Positions 1-12,500 of a DNA stretch of 64,000 nt are shown in pieces. Source of the DNA: Merluccius polli (lineage: Eukaryota; Chordata; Actinopteri; Gadiformes; Merlucciidae); the NCBI GenBank assembly GCA_030340625.1, contig JAOPHQ010000652.1:1-64000 (forward strand), written 5' to 3'. Position 1 is the stretch's first letter; every line of letters starts with the position of its first letter. The notes under the pieces were generated by a model, which saw only the letters and a program-made list of their open reading frames with translations, was not told where the DNA came from and ran no database searches. The position numbers and the translations under genes are program-made.

Positions 1-276
1 ATGCTTGAATAATGCAAAAATAATATCTCCCTATTACACCCTTCTAATTAGGCTATAGTTATAACCACTCCCTCCAAACAGAACAAACTATAAAGACATT
101 TAGGCTAAATGTACAGGTTTTAAAGCAAATAAACAACACTGAATAAAGATTATGAAATAAAAGAATAAAGTTGATGATTAATAACTAAATTACTGTCCTG
201 ATAATCGGGACAGTAAATTCAATTGCGAGCAGATAACAAGACTAGGTCCTAGGTCCTAGTGTTTTTTATTATGTTT

Positions 277-310
<34 letters not shown>

Positions 311-414
311 ACCGAATAACTAAACATATCTATTTTCTATTGTTTATATATTCGCGTATTATTTCAGCTGCTTTAATCTTAATGTTATAAAGTATTTAAA
401 GTAGTCTTCATTAC
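1..414. other. AT-rich upstream flank of atl2
   Basis: No gene is seen here. The stretch is AT-rich, has a poly(T) run near 297-310, and has a small hairpin with 9-bp arms (TTACTGTCC / GGACAGTAA) near 190-216. It precedes the GC-rich atl2 promoter. Confidence 0.6.
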
Positions 415-419
415 TTGAC

Positions 420-530
420 CCCCTGTCCCAGCTCCCGGTTGGCGGCGGGCCAACGGGGAGGCTACAGAAAGACGACGCTGCTGATGACGTCAGCCGCGTT
501 CGAATTCAGTACATCCAAGATGGCGGAGGT
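420..530 (+). promoter_or_regulatory. atl2 core promoter: CRE and YY1-like sites
   Basis: The sequence changes abruptly from AT-rich to GC-rich just before the atl2 start. A perfect palindromic CRE (TGACGTCA) lies at 485-492. The start codon at 520 sits inside CCAAGATGGCGGAG (515-528), which matches the YY1 consensus AAGATGGCGG and the pattern of YY1 sites that overlap the first codons of housekeeping genes. There is no obvious TATA box. The motifs are seen directly; their regulatory role is inferred. Confidence 0.6.
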
Positions 531-3500
531 GAGCGGGCTGAGGAACCGGAGCCACTTCGAAGCCAACCGTCAACCCCGAAAATTGGATAAAGGTAAAGGT
601 AAAAACAAAACGAAAAACAACAACAACCTCCAAACTAACGTCCCTCCGACTGTGTTTGGACGGCGTTATGTTTCTGCGTCGCTTCGAGGGATTTCGGCGG
701 TGGCCGTTTTCAAATGTTTTTGACCAACCAACTCCGCTTTGTCCGTTAACTCGGCGCGTCACGTCTAAGTTTGCCCACCATATGGTACGATAATGAAGGC
801 TGTTGTGTTTGTGTGTTTGTTCGGTGACTTTGGACTGATAACGGATATGGTGTCCACTGAAATAGACACCTCTCGGCATGGCCGGTACTTTCACTTCAGC
901 ACCGAGTGGCGAAAAAAACCCTGAGGAGGCTTTGAGCGCTTTGCTTTCTCGTAAACTTTACGAGTCGGTTTATATACTTGTTGTTGTACCTTTTCCCCTT
1001 ATCGCCATTAGTGTAGTGTAGTGCTGTGCAAACAACCAGAAAAAAAGCCCAGGCCCGCTCACTTCACTAATGACTTGGTTATTTTTACACCCGCTATTAT
1101 TAGTCCGACATACTTATCCACCTGAAGCTAATTTACAAGCTAATGCGGTCCTCCTCAAACTGGTCCCTGAACCCGGACTTCACGAACACGTGATGCAATG
1201 CCGACTTATGCTTATAATGTAGTATTCCGCGAATATGGCGCCGTTAAAGACTTGGAGATCGTGGCTAAATGATGCTAACTCGTCCTGTTTTGTGTGTGTG
1301 TGTTTTGTTGTGTCCTGTGACCGCCAGGTGCGACGTGGTGGTGTTGTTGTCGTGGCTCACGGTGACAATGGAGGTGAACTCGTGGTTCCCATAGATCAGC
1401 TCCGGTGAAAACAGCCAGCCAGCCCTAAAAGTGTGTGTGTGTGTGTGTGTGTGTTGAGCTGTCCTATTATGGAGTCATGCTCCCAGGTGGTCCCAACCAT
1501 ATAAGTGAAAGTGGTCCGGGTCTGTAATAATCCACGTCCTGGAGAATAGACCAGACCGGGTTTCTTTAATCACAGTAATCCCTTATCGTTGTGACCCTCT
1601 GTGGTGAACCTGCACTTTGCCCTTTGGTCCAAAGACTCTGACTGACTGACTGAGTTGGATCCCAGTTTAGTTTTTTGTTATCATGTCTGTATTCGCCCAT
1701 TGGTGACATGCTGCCCTTACTCTTTGGCCAACTCCGGCTCAGCGGGCAGACTTGGATAAACTAGAGATATACGCCTACCCTTTGCTGACAGATGACCATA
1801 TAATGTTATGTTTATGCCAACTCGGTGGTTTGTAATGTCCTTGGAATGGGGAACCAGGATGCCAGGACTCAAGCAGGCTGGTGGACTCGGTAGCAGTAGT
1901 TTGTATTGTTAAATACAATACTGAATGTTAAACATGTGGCCCTCTTGTGCCAACGGCAAAGTACAGTCCATATGGGTTTGTGAGATTGTGACTAATGGCT
2001 TTATTTTTTTTTTTTGCAGCTTGAGATTTCCTAATTTTCACATGTGTTAAAATAAGAAAATGTCTTGAAATGAAAAAATATCAAATGTGAAACACTAGAG
2101 AGCATTAGAGCAAAAGAAAAGTGAGAAAATATAATCCTGCTAATCTTATATTAGCCAGTGGTTGGGTAACTTGCCCAGACCTCACCATGTGCAGTGAGGT
2201 CTGGGTCTCTGACAGTAGGTGGACTGCCTGTGGACACTAATCAAGTACCGTATGTAGTGTTATAAGCAGGTGGACTGACCATGGACACTAGGCAAGTATG
2301 TAGTGTTATACAGTAGGTGGACTGCCCTAGGAGTCCTAGGGCAGTCCACCTACTGTATAACACTACATACTTGCCTAGTGTCCTAGGCTAGGACACTAGG
2401 CAAGTATGTAGTGTTATATAGTAGGTGGACTGCCCTAGGACACTAGGCAAGTATGTAGTGTTATATAGTAGGTGGACTGCCCTAGGACACTAGGCAAGTA
2501 TGTAGTGTTATATAGTAGGTGGACTGCCCTAGGACACTAGGCAAGTATGTAGTGTTATACAGTAGGTGGACTGCCCTAGGACACTAGGCAGGTATGTAGT
2601 GTTATACAGTAGGTGGACTGCCCTAGGACACTAGGCAAGTATGTAGTGTTATACAGTAGGTGGACTGCCCTAGGACACTAGGCACGTATGTAGTGTTATA
2701 CAGTAGTTGGACTGCCCTAGGACACTAGGCACGTATGTAGTGTTATACAGTAGGTGGACTGCCCATGGACACTAAGCGAGGATGTAGCTAGCTAGTCCGC
2801 CTAGCTCGCTTGTTTACCAACAGTAACGTAAGCCGCTTTGAATAGCACTGGAGAGGTGCAAGACTGGAAGGGTAATGGTGGATGACTTGGTGTCACCTGC
2901 AAATTCACATGACGGGTTCAATGTTGACTAAAGACCTCTCCTCAGCATGTGTGCTCATGTCTATTTTTGAATTTACAATGTAGGTCAGTCTACTCATCAA
3001 CATCTCGATGCTTGGAAAAGACAAGAAATTAAGACTCTAATTTTATCTTTGTCCTATATACAGCATGTAGAGAAATGGATTCACTGTCTCAATCAAGAGT
3101 TGGTGGTGGTTGTGGTGGTGGTGGTGGTGGGGGGGGGGGGAGATATCGGATGTGCTAAAAAAAGCAATGGGGTCATTTGGATACATCTTGTTGTGGAACA
3201 TACATGCTGTGTGTTTATTTGGTGTCTATGACTCAAGTTTATATTGCAATAGTGGTTAGTGGTCTCCAGTGCATTTAGTTGTTTTTTCACAATACCTATT
3301 CAATCAGTACATAGTATCTTCATCAATATATGATCACCAGTTCTGAGGGATCGCTATTGAGGCTGTATTGCCCTGGATCAGAACCCTTTTACCTAAATGT
3401 AAGCAAGTAATGGCCCGCCTGGTCCTTCATGCATAGTGCTGTGATGCACGATCGCTGCTATCCCAGCAGATTAGTGTCTTTTGAGTGGCTGCCTGGCTGC

Positions 3501-6500
3501 TGCTCCACTTCAACATGCTGAGGGGTTGGAGCTACCCCTGACCTCAATATACAAACACTTTTCTCTCTTGCGGACAGAGGAGATGATGGCCTAATTTGTT
3601 AGCTGAGCAGAGATTGTAACTGACTGCTACACGGACAGTCGGATACAAGACAAATACAAGAATTGCATAGGCCCTTAGGGGGACAGCATTTTGCATAACG
3701 TGCATACAGGGTCCAAAATGTACTTTAAGAATGTTGTCTTTTTACCTGCCACAGTGGAAAAATCTACCGGCCAAGCAATTGTTTAAATATAAATAAACCT
3801 TGAATTTTAAATGGTCAAATCTATCCGCCATTGGCTGGTGGCAGGTGTTCATTTTGGAACCTGTGTGGGTTGGTTATGCTTTACGGCAGTCCTCTTTTAA
3901 ACCCTACTGTATGTGCAGAGAGGCCTATGAAAACCCAGTGCTTCATGGGACTAGTTCACATGGCTGGATGCTTAGGACTACTGTTACCTACCATCTTCCA
4001 TCTGCCCCCTCTACCATTACTGTGTAACTTTCGATATCAACGTATAGGTACACACGATGCCTCACTTACTGCAAACCTAACATTTCTGCTTTCTACATGG
4101 CCACGCAGTATTGATTTAACGCCCGCGCTGAGCCATTGCTTCAAGCCTCCTCTGTGACAGGTGGTGTTTGTTTGTCTTGCCGACGAATGTTGCTGCGTCG
4201 CTTCCCAGTTGGAAAGCAAAATAATGTTTTACTTTGTTATTTTGTTAATGGACCTGAACCCCTGGTTTCCGCTCGATTTCCAACGCTATGAGATTCTAAA
4301 AAAAAGTGTTTTGGGCTAAGAGTTTTAGGGAGGAGGGGGGACGTGTCATTCCCATGGTTACGAGTAAAAAAAAATGTTTTAAAAACATTTAAGCTAGTAC
4401 TTTATTTTGTGTATGAGCGATGTATATGAAATATATTGTAAGTGTCCGAGAAGCTTAACCCTCTCTTGGACACGGCCATCAACCACTACTGATCATATGA
4501 CATATTACCCCGTTTTAAACAAACGATTTTAGGTTCACTGCCCCTTTAACTAAACTCATTTATATAGCTTACGTTTTATGTATTGTGTATTGTATTTGAG
4601 TAGACATTCCTAAAGATTTGCAGGAATAGCCTATGGCACAACTAGCTTAAATGGCCTGGTTCAAAACAGGTGTTTCTTTGTCATATAGGCCTAGTTTTGT
4701 AATAGTTAAGAATGGGTGGGATTTTGATGAGGGATGCCCACGAAGGAAAATAGCCACGTAGCAATGAATCACTTGATTAGATAAACTGAGCACTAATATA
4801 TAATGACTAAAGCTTGTTAGGTGGTAAAAAGCCTGAGGATTAGAAGTCATTTTTTTGTTCAAAATCCAGCATCAGAAATTGTTGTGCAGTTATGTATTTA
4901 CTGAAAACTTTTCAACATGCCATACATTTATGGTAAAAACCTTTCAACATGCCTTATTGAATTGCCAATTGACTCATTTGGAGGACTAGCAATAAAAGAT
5001 TATGCCATTTTAAATATTAACCAAAGATTTTATGGGGAACGACTTTGTGATTGAACAAAAATAATCAGTAGTTGTACCATACTTGCGATTATATAAACAA
5101 TGTGTCTTCTCTTCCAAAAATGGGTTGTAAAAAAGCTGTCAAAGGTCTTTTGATGGTGCTGTTGTTGGGCTCCCAACCACAGTCATTCTGATATGTTTAC
5201 ATTAAGTAGGTGTCCCATAATGAAGGTAGATAAGAGGTAGCCAGTTTACAGTATGCAAAGGCAGTTGGATTGTATTGCTGCTCCATATCCACTTTCCATT
5301 ATCTCCTTAATGCACTGTGATTTTTTTTCTTTGGCCATTCTTACTTCCAGGCTTCTTTATTTGAAATCTCCCTGTCAGCATGATGGTGCTTTCTTGCAGC
5401 AACATTAACTGTGTATTATTAGGACGGCACTCTTAGTTTAAATCCGAATGTTGGCAATGGCATAGCAACTTTTTCTTGCCATTATAAGTAATGCACATGT
5501 TCAAGTTATTGACAAGTCTGGAGCGCTCCACTTACCTAGAAGGACATAAAAGGCTTTGGAGATGAGGTGTGACATAAAAGGCCTTAAAAGGCATGACATG
5601 CTATGCTATTGTTTCCTTTTCCTTCCTGTTACCCTTTGTGCTTTTCAGTGCAGTGCTATTTTTGAGCCTGACCTAGATGGGCAGCAAGATGTAGCTTTGC
5701 ACCGAGCTCACTGGAAGAGTTCCCAACCAAAATATGACCCGCATAACTTTGCTGTGCACAGTTTAATCCTGCTCTTTTCCCTGTTTTTCCTTTCCATTTT
5801 CTGTTTTTGACAGGTGTGAGTGGGGGAGAAGATGTCCCAATTTCTAATCATAAACGGAGGCTACCCTTGGCAAAGCCTGAAGATCTGGAGGTCAATGAGG
5901 GCAGAGAGACGCCGCAGCCCCACACACTGACTTCAGGAACCGTAATCGATGGAGCCACGACCCCCTCACCTGATGAAGGTTTCCAGGAAGAGGAGAAGGT
6001 GAAAGTGCAACTACGTTTGATGCAGTCTACAAATGTGAATTCCAAAAAAAATCATGTATCGCAAAGGACTACATCACATTAACCCCCCCCCCCCTTCCTG
6101 ATCTTTTCCAGAAGGTTGCAGAGAAGGCAGTCGCCGGGCCCATCCAGATAGTCCTGGCCAATGAGGATGAGCATAGCTTTGAGCTGGACGAGGCGGCGCT
6201 GGAGAACATCCTGCTGCAGGACCATGTCAAGGACCTCAACGTGGTGGTGGTGTCTGTGGCCGGGGCCTTCCGCAAGGGCAAGTCCTTCCTGTTGGACTTC
6301 ATGCTGCGCTACATGCACAGCCAGGTAACTTGGGCTATAGTTTGCACTAAGATGAGTTGACAGGGGCCTCACGATACAATACTATGATTTTTAAGTGCCG
6401 ATGTGTGATGTATTGCGATTCTGTAAATATTGCACTACGAATTTATCTTTTGTGCAGTTTAGTGTATAAGTTGGGGTTTGGGTTCTACAGGTCCATCGGC

Positions 6501-9500
6501 GTCTGCCAGTGTTTTTTAAATGAATGTGGCTGAAGGTAAGTACAAAGTAGTTGATGTGACTTGACTATAGGTGAATACACTATAGAGCCCTCTGTAGGAC
6601 TATTATTTTGCTTCCACTTGGATAACATTAACGTTTCTGGCTTAAAAAGACATGGACAAAAAATGATAATTTCAGTCAACCTGGCGTAGTATTTCAAATC
6701 GAATGTATTTATTTTTCCCATCCCATCCCTGGTAGCCAGGGTGTGAGTGTTGGAGCACTGAACAGTTACTATGGGGAAAAAGTAGTGAATGGTTTCTTAT
6801 GTAGTGTCGGCCAGCCATTCATGACTCCGTATAATCCTGCTGATATTGGATAAACTTTGACTACATTCAGGAGCTGTTAAGCAGATGGGTTTGTGTAAGG
6901 CAGTGGTTCCCAATGTTCTTTGACCTTTTCCAATAGTTGGTTTTTTTTTCAATTAAAAATGTAACGTCAAATATCTACAGCTTCTATGCCAGCAATGTCC
7001 TGGGACCCCAAATGCATGTCAGGGGACACCCAGTGGGGTCCTGACCCCACAGGTTGGGAAGCACTGGTCTACTAGATGCAGCATGCACAACCATATTCTA
7101 TTTTTGAATAATCATTACTACAGTTCTTGTTCTTTGGTTATGTCAAATAACCATGTCCCAAGCAAACTCCAAATATCTACAGTCTACAATCTACAGTGTG
7201 GGCATTACTGGAATACAGAAGTGAGGCGTTGAAAAATGTGGTCCATGTGCTCTAACTTGCCGGTACTAAAAGCTGTTGTGTTAACACAATTTAGCATGAC
7301 TTACATATTCCGGTTACTTATTTGCATTTATTGGTCTGTAAGCAAGTGTGAGACGTCTACAACTTATTCAGGCACCCAGCAGCTGTGCGCTATGTCTCCC
7401 AACACACGGCGCGTTCGACGACCAGACCCACAGACCTCCTAGCAGCAGCTGGACACGAAAGCTGTAGTGATCACCTTACATCTCACACACACACAGCCAG
7501 GGAAACGGATAGTTCACGATGACGCTTGTCCCACAGCTGTTGCCAAGCGGGTCTGTCTGCAGTTGAACATGCCTACGTCTCAACTGAATGAGAATACTTC
7601 AGTGTCCTTTTTCACCCTGTGTTTGCTCTCTCTGAGACGTTCTGGTTTGAAATCTTGTATCTCAGTAGGATGCATACTAACTTAATGCTTTAACACTAAA
7701 TAATAAATGTCTATTATGACTTTGCGCCACCTCTCCCAGAAGTTAAGCCGTAGAGCCAGGGTGGCTTTTTGGTTTCCGTCTCTGGAAATTTGTAGTTGCA
7801 CATACTTTGAATAACGCTCCAAAACCATTTGCAAGTCAAACAGGTTCATATTGTGGTTACTGATTCACAGGTGCAACTACAAATGTATATTCTGTTGCTT
7901 ATAAATGCCAACAGCATATAACAACTTTACAACTTTTACCATGCGAGACCCTTAGCAAATCAGTCACGATAGAATGTCGTGTTTTGGAAGGAAGTCAAAA
8001 GACATGTCCTTACCTGTAACCTCACCCCTCATCCTTGTATAGCCTGCCCATTCCCTCCTCACCCTCGGTGTGTCTTGTCCCCCCCAGGGTGAGTCTTGGA
8101 TGGGGGGAGATGACGAGCCTCTGTCGGGCTTCTCCTGGAGGGGAGGCTGTGAGCGGGAGACCACAGGCATCCAGGCCTGGAGCGAGGTGTTTGTGGTGGA
8201 CCGGCCCGACGGCACTAAGGTGAGCTGGGGGAACATGTTTTTCTTCTAAAAACATGGCTATGCTACATTGACAATAATAACTTGGATATTGACTATATTC
8301 TCCCACACACATTTATAAATATACAAACACCCTGGTGCACACCACTTTCTGTATGTGTGTGAGTCAAAGGTATGTTTATGTTTGGCGTATCTTGAAGTTT
8401 GTTTTCACTGTTGGCTGGCTCTTCTGAACCAGGTTGCAGTGCTGCTGGTGGACACCCAGGGGGCGTTTGACAGCCAGTCGACCATTAAAGACTGCGCCAC
8501 CGTGTTTGCCCTGAGCACCATGACCAGCTCTGTACAGGTAGCGACTACAATCCATGCGTCAAGAAACTTATCAAGGGGTGTGAAGATTTTGCATACTACT
8601 GCACTATCGGCATGCCATGTATATACAAATTCAACTCTGGGTGTTCTAGACTTTTTTTTTAAATTCACGCTTTTACTTGACGACTTTTAACGAGAATGAC
8701 ATGATTCGTTGGGTCCAAATATCTAGCGTTGTGTGTGTGTGTGTGTGTTGGATGTTCAAACATTTCTAATGTGTGTTCCTGCTTGACGTTTCTGTTTTGA
8801 CATGCGTCTACATATGTTCGGTGTGCTCGTTTCTCCAGGTGTATAATCTCTCCCAGAATGTCCAGGAGGATGACCTCCAGCATCTGCAGGTCAGCACCGC
8901 TTTTGTCCACCTGTCATGCCCCCCCCCCCCCCCCCCCCCCCCTTCATAGAGCTCCACCTGGTGGATGTTTGTCAGCTCTGAACATGCTAATTCTTGTTTA
9001 TCGCCCTGTCTGCAGCTATTTACAGAGTACGGTCGCCTGGCCATGGAGGAAATATACCAGAAGCCTTTCCAGGTATCCCTTGGTTCTCATTTGTCTTTCG
9101 TTATTTCCATATTTCCTCCCTCCAGGTGAATGAGGAAATTGGTTTTGCTTTATAAAATACAATGCGGTTGGCCCACGCCTCTGCCTCTGTTCTTCTTTGT
9201 TTCCGGTTGCAGTCCCTGATGTTCCTCATCCGGGACTGGAGTTATCCCTACGAACACGACTATGGCCTGGAAGGAGGCCATGCCTTCCTGGAGAAACGGC
9301 TGCAGGTAAGCCCTGTTCCTTAAGTAGCCCGTGGAAAGCCTGCCGCTGTGTCTGGTTGTGTAGAACGCACCCGACGGGCGTTTCTGAAGAAGTCTAAACA
9401 TGCAGGCACCTCTGGCACCTCATTTAGTAACGAGCCATACATAAAGTAATATATTCCCAATCCAAAGTGGAAGTCTGTATGTGTTGATGCAAGTACTTCT

Positions 9501-12500
9501 GTCATTAATTCATCACAATGCCAAACCATTCTGATGCCCTATCTTGATAATCATTGATAATATTTTAATAACACCCTGAATGGCTGCCGCTTGCCCACCC
9601 AGGTGAAGCAGAACCAACACGAGGAGTTGCAGAATGTGAGGAAGCACATCCACTCTTGTTTCTCCAACATCGGCTGCTTCCTCCAGCCCCACCCTGGCCT
9701 CAAAGTGGCCACCAACCCATACTTTGACGGCAGACTCAAGGGTGAGAGGCACACACATGCACACTGATACTCCTCCAACACACATCGATTTTCGAGATAT
9801 GCTTGTCTGACATCGGAGAGTCGGAGGAGATGATGTATGTGTTGCCCATCAAGGAAAGCCAATGTAATCACACCAGAGAGTCTTCACGCAATGCAATCTT
9901 GGATGCCTCCAAGTAAAGGAAGGGAAAGTGATCTTTGCTTTCACTGGAACCTTCGGTTTGCCAATCGAGCTCAGATTGAGGAAAGTGAGATGAGTGTGAT
10001 GTCGTCTTCCCCCCCAGATATTGACGAGGACTTCAAGAGGCACCTGGCGGAGCTGGTGCCTCTGCTCCTGGCTCCGGACAGACTGGTGGAGAAGGAGATC
10101 GGCGGAAACAAAGTCACCTGCAGGGACCTCGTAGAGTATTTCAAGGTCTCCTAGCACATATTACATATGTTTTGTTAAGGCTGCGACTAATGATTATTTT
10201 CATAGTATTCATCATTTTTTCGATTCATCCTTTAATCTAGAAAATGTCAAGTATGTAACTATCCGCGAACAAAACGTTTGAATTTCTGAAGCATCCAGCA
10301 GCACATGTTTGGTATTTATACTAAGTGACCTAAACGATTATAAAAATTGATTAATCGACTAATCGTTGCAGCCCTAGTTCTGTCAGGGTTGGTCGACTAC
10401 ACCAGGTTGTACCAAGTTGGCTAACGTAAAAATGAATCTCCCAATCACTGTGGTAGTGGTGGGATTTGGGGATGTTTTTTTGGTTTGTCGTAATATTTAA
10501 ACATTTATGTTTAAAATAATGTTCATGATAAAGATCTGTTTTTACTTTCAGGCCTACATAAAGATCTACCAAGGAGAGGAGCTGCCTCACCCTAAATCTA
10601 TGCTACAGGTCAGTTCACATCTCCTTATAGACTGACTTAATAATGGCACTGCATGTTAGGGTTAGCTCTGCAAATACTCTTCAACCCATGTCCTGATGGT
10701 TTAATGTCTTTCCCCGTCTCCCAGGCAACAGCAGAAGCCAACAATCTCACTGCTGTCGCAGGAGCCAAAGACATGTACGGCAAGAGCATGGAGACGGTAG
10801 GGAAACCTCTCAGTCCTCCCCAACACGTTTCCCATGAGGAGCGTCTGGCAATGTTACTGTTCCAAGTTATTATTAGCCATTATTGTAGCTGTATTTTGCG
10901 ACCACTCAGCAGCACTATAATAGGACCTCATAAATGCTCCAAGGAGTGAAGGCCATTGTGATCTAAGGTTTAACCTCCCAATGTTTTCTGCCAATTAGGT
11001 TTTATTTGGCAGGAATATAAATGAATGGGGACACCAACTAGCATAAACACCCTCAGTCATAACTCCCCAATTTCCAGAAGTACTTAAACCTCCTCGACGC
11101 TTTCTCTCGTGTCTCTCTCCCCCCCCCCCCCCCCCCCCCCCCGGCCAGATCTGCGGCGGGGACAAGCCCTACATCGCGCCCGCCGACCTGGACCGCTGCC
11201 ACGAGGATTTCCGCGCGTGCTCGGTGCGCCACTTCCGCTCGGTCAAGAAGATGGGCGGCGAGGAATTCTGCCAGCGTTACCAGAACCAGCTGGAGGCGGA
11301 GCTGGACGAGACCTACGCCAACTTCACCAAGCACAACGACGGCAAAAACATCTTCTACGCCGCGCGCACGCCCGCCACCCTCTTCGCCGTCATGTTCGTC
11401 ACGTACGTGGTGTCGGGCGTCACGGGCTTCGTGGGCCTCGGCACGCTGGCGGCGCTGGCCAACCTGGTGATGGGCGTGACGCTGCTGGCCCTGTGCGCCT
11501 GGGCCTACGTCAAGTACTCGGGGGAGTTCAGAGAGGTGGGCGCGCTCATTGACCTGGTGGCGGAGAACCTCTGGGAACAGGTGGGTCTGCCGAGAGGAGA
11601 TGCTCTGAGGGGTCCCTCCCCGATGACGATGCCAAGGTCACACTCACTCACTCACTCACACTCACACACACGCGTGTCTGGCTCTGTCACGCTAAAACTG
11701 TTAACGAGCACCTCCCATCTTTTTCAGTGGCTCCTTGAGTGCGGTTTCTTTTTGTCATCCCATATGCAGAAGGCCCCCCTTTTTTCTTTCCTTTTTCTTC
11801 CCTTCCTTTTTGTGTTCATCACCGCTCCATCTTCTGGTGTCTCCCTTCCCGCCGTCAGCGTCTGGCTCCTCCTGCCCACTCCCATCACTCAACGGCAGAG
11901 AGTATATTGTTTTATTTTAGCTCCACGGTGTTCCTGTTTATTTGCTGATGAGGGGTCGAGGCCCATAAACACTCATGTCCCTTCTAGCTCCTTTCTTCTG
12001 CTTCTCTCTCTCCGCCTGCATGTCTTTCTATCTCTACCCCCAGTTTCAGCTCTGAGAAAGGTGTGGGGAGCACCCCACCCCCCCACCCACTACTCCATCT
12101 TAAACCTCCATCCCTGCCCTCCTCTCCACTGATTCAAGTCTCCTTAAAGGGGTAGTTCGGAATTTTGGACATAGGACCTCATTTCCAAGTCAGCCAGTGT
12201 GTCATTGCAGACGTTTTCAACAAATTTCATGCAGTCCTAGTTGCACAGTTCGCTGGTGCTAAGCTAGCGCAAGTCAACGGTAACGACTAGCCTGCTAATA
12301 AAAACAGTCTTACCCACTCCACAGTACACCCAAGGCAAATCAATTATAACGCCAGACTATCGACGTAAATGTCTGTGTTGATAGAATAATGTTAGAAATA
12401 AAACCAACCTCGCATTGCATGAATCATCGCAGTTTGAGGGACTAGTTTCTCAGCAGCAGCGGAATTTTACTTTGCTCAGGTTAGTTGTGCAATAACCAAA

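Noticed and set aside
415..894. Overlapping 102-aa plus and 134-aa minus ORFs at the left end
   Set aside because: The plus ORF starts upstream of the real atl2 ATG and reads past the exon 1 donor into intron. The minus ORF is its shadow.
2214..2790. CRISPR-like array
   Set aside because: Repeats are contiguous with no unique spacers. The genome is eukaryotic.
11109..12132. Two long plus ORFs (147 and 302 aa) around atl2 exon 13
   Set aside because: The 302-aa frame is exon 13 read through the donor at 11580 into a C/T-rich intron. The 147-aa frame is an out-of-frame shadow of the same GC-rich exon.
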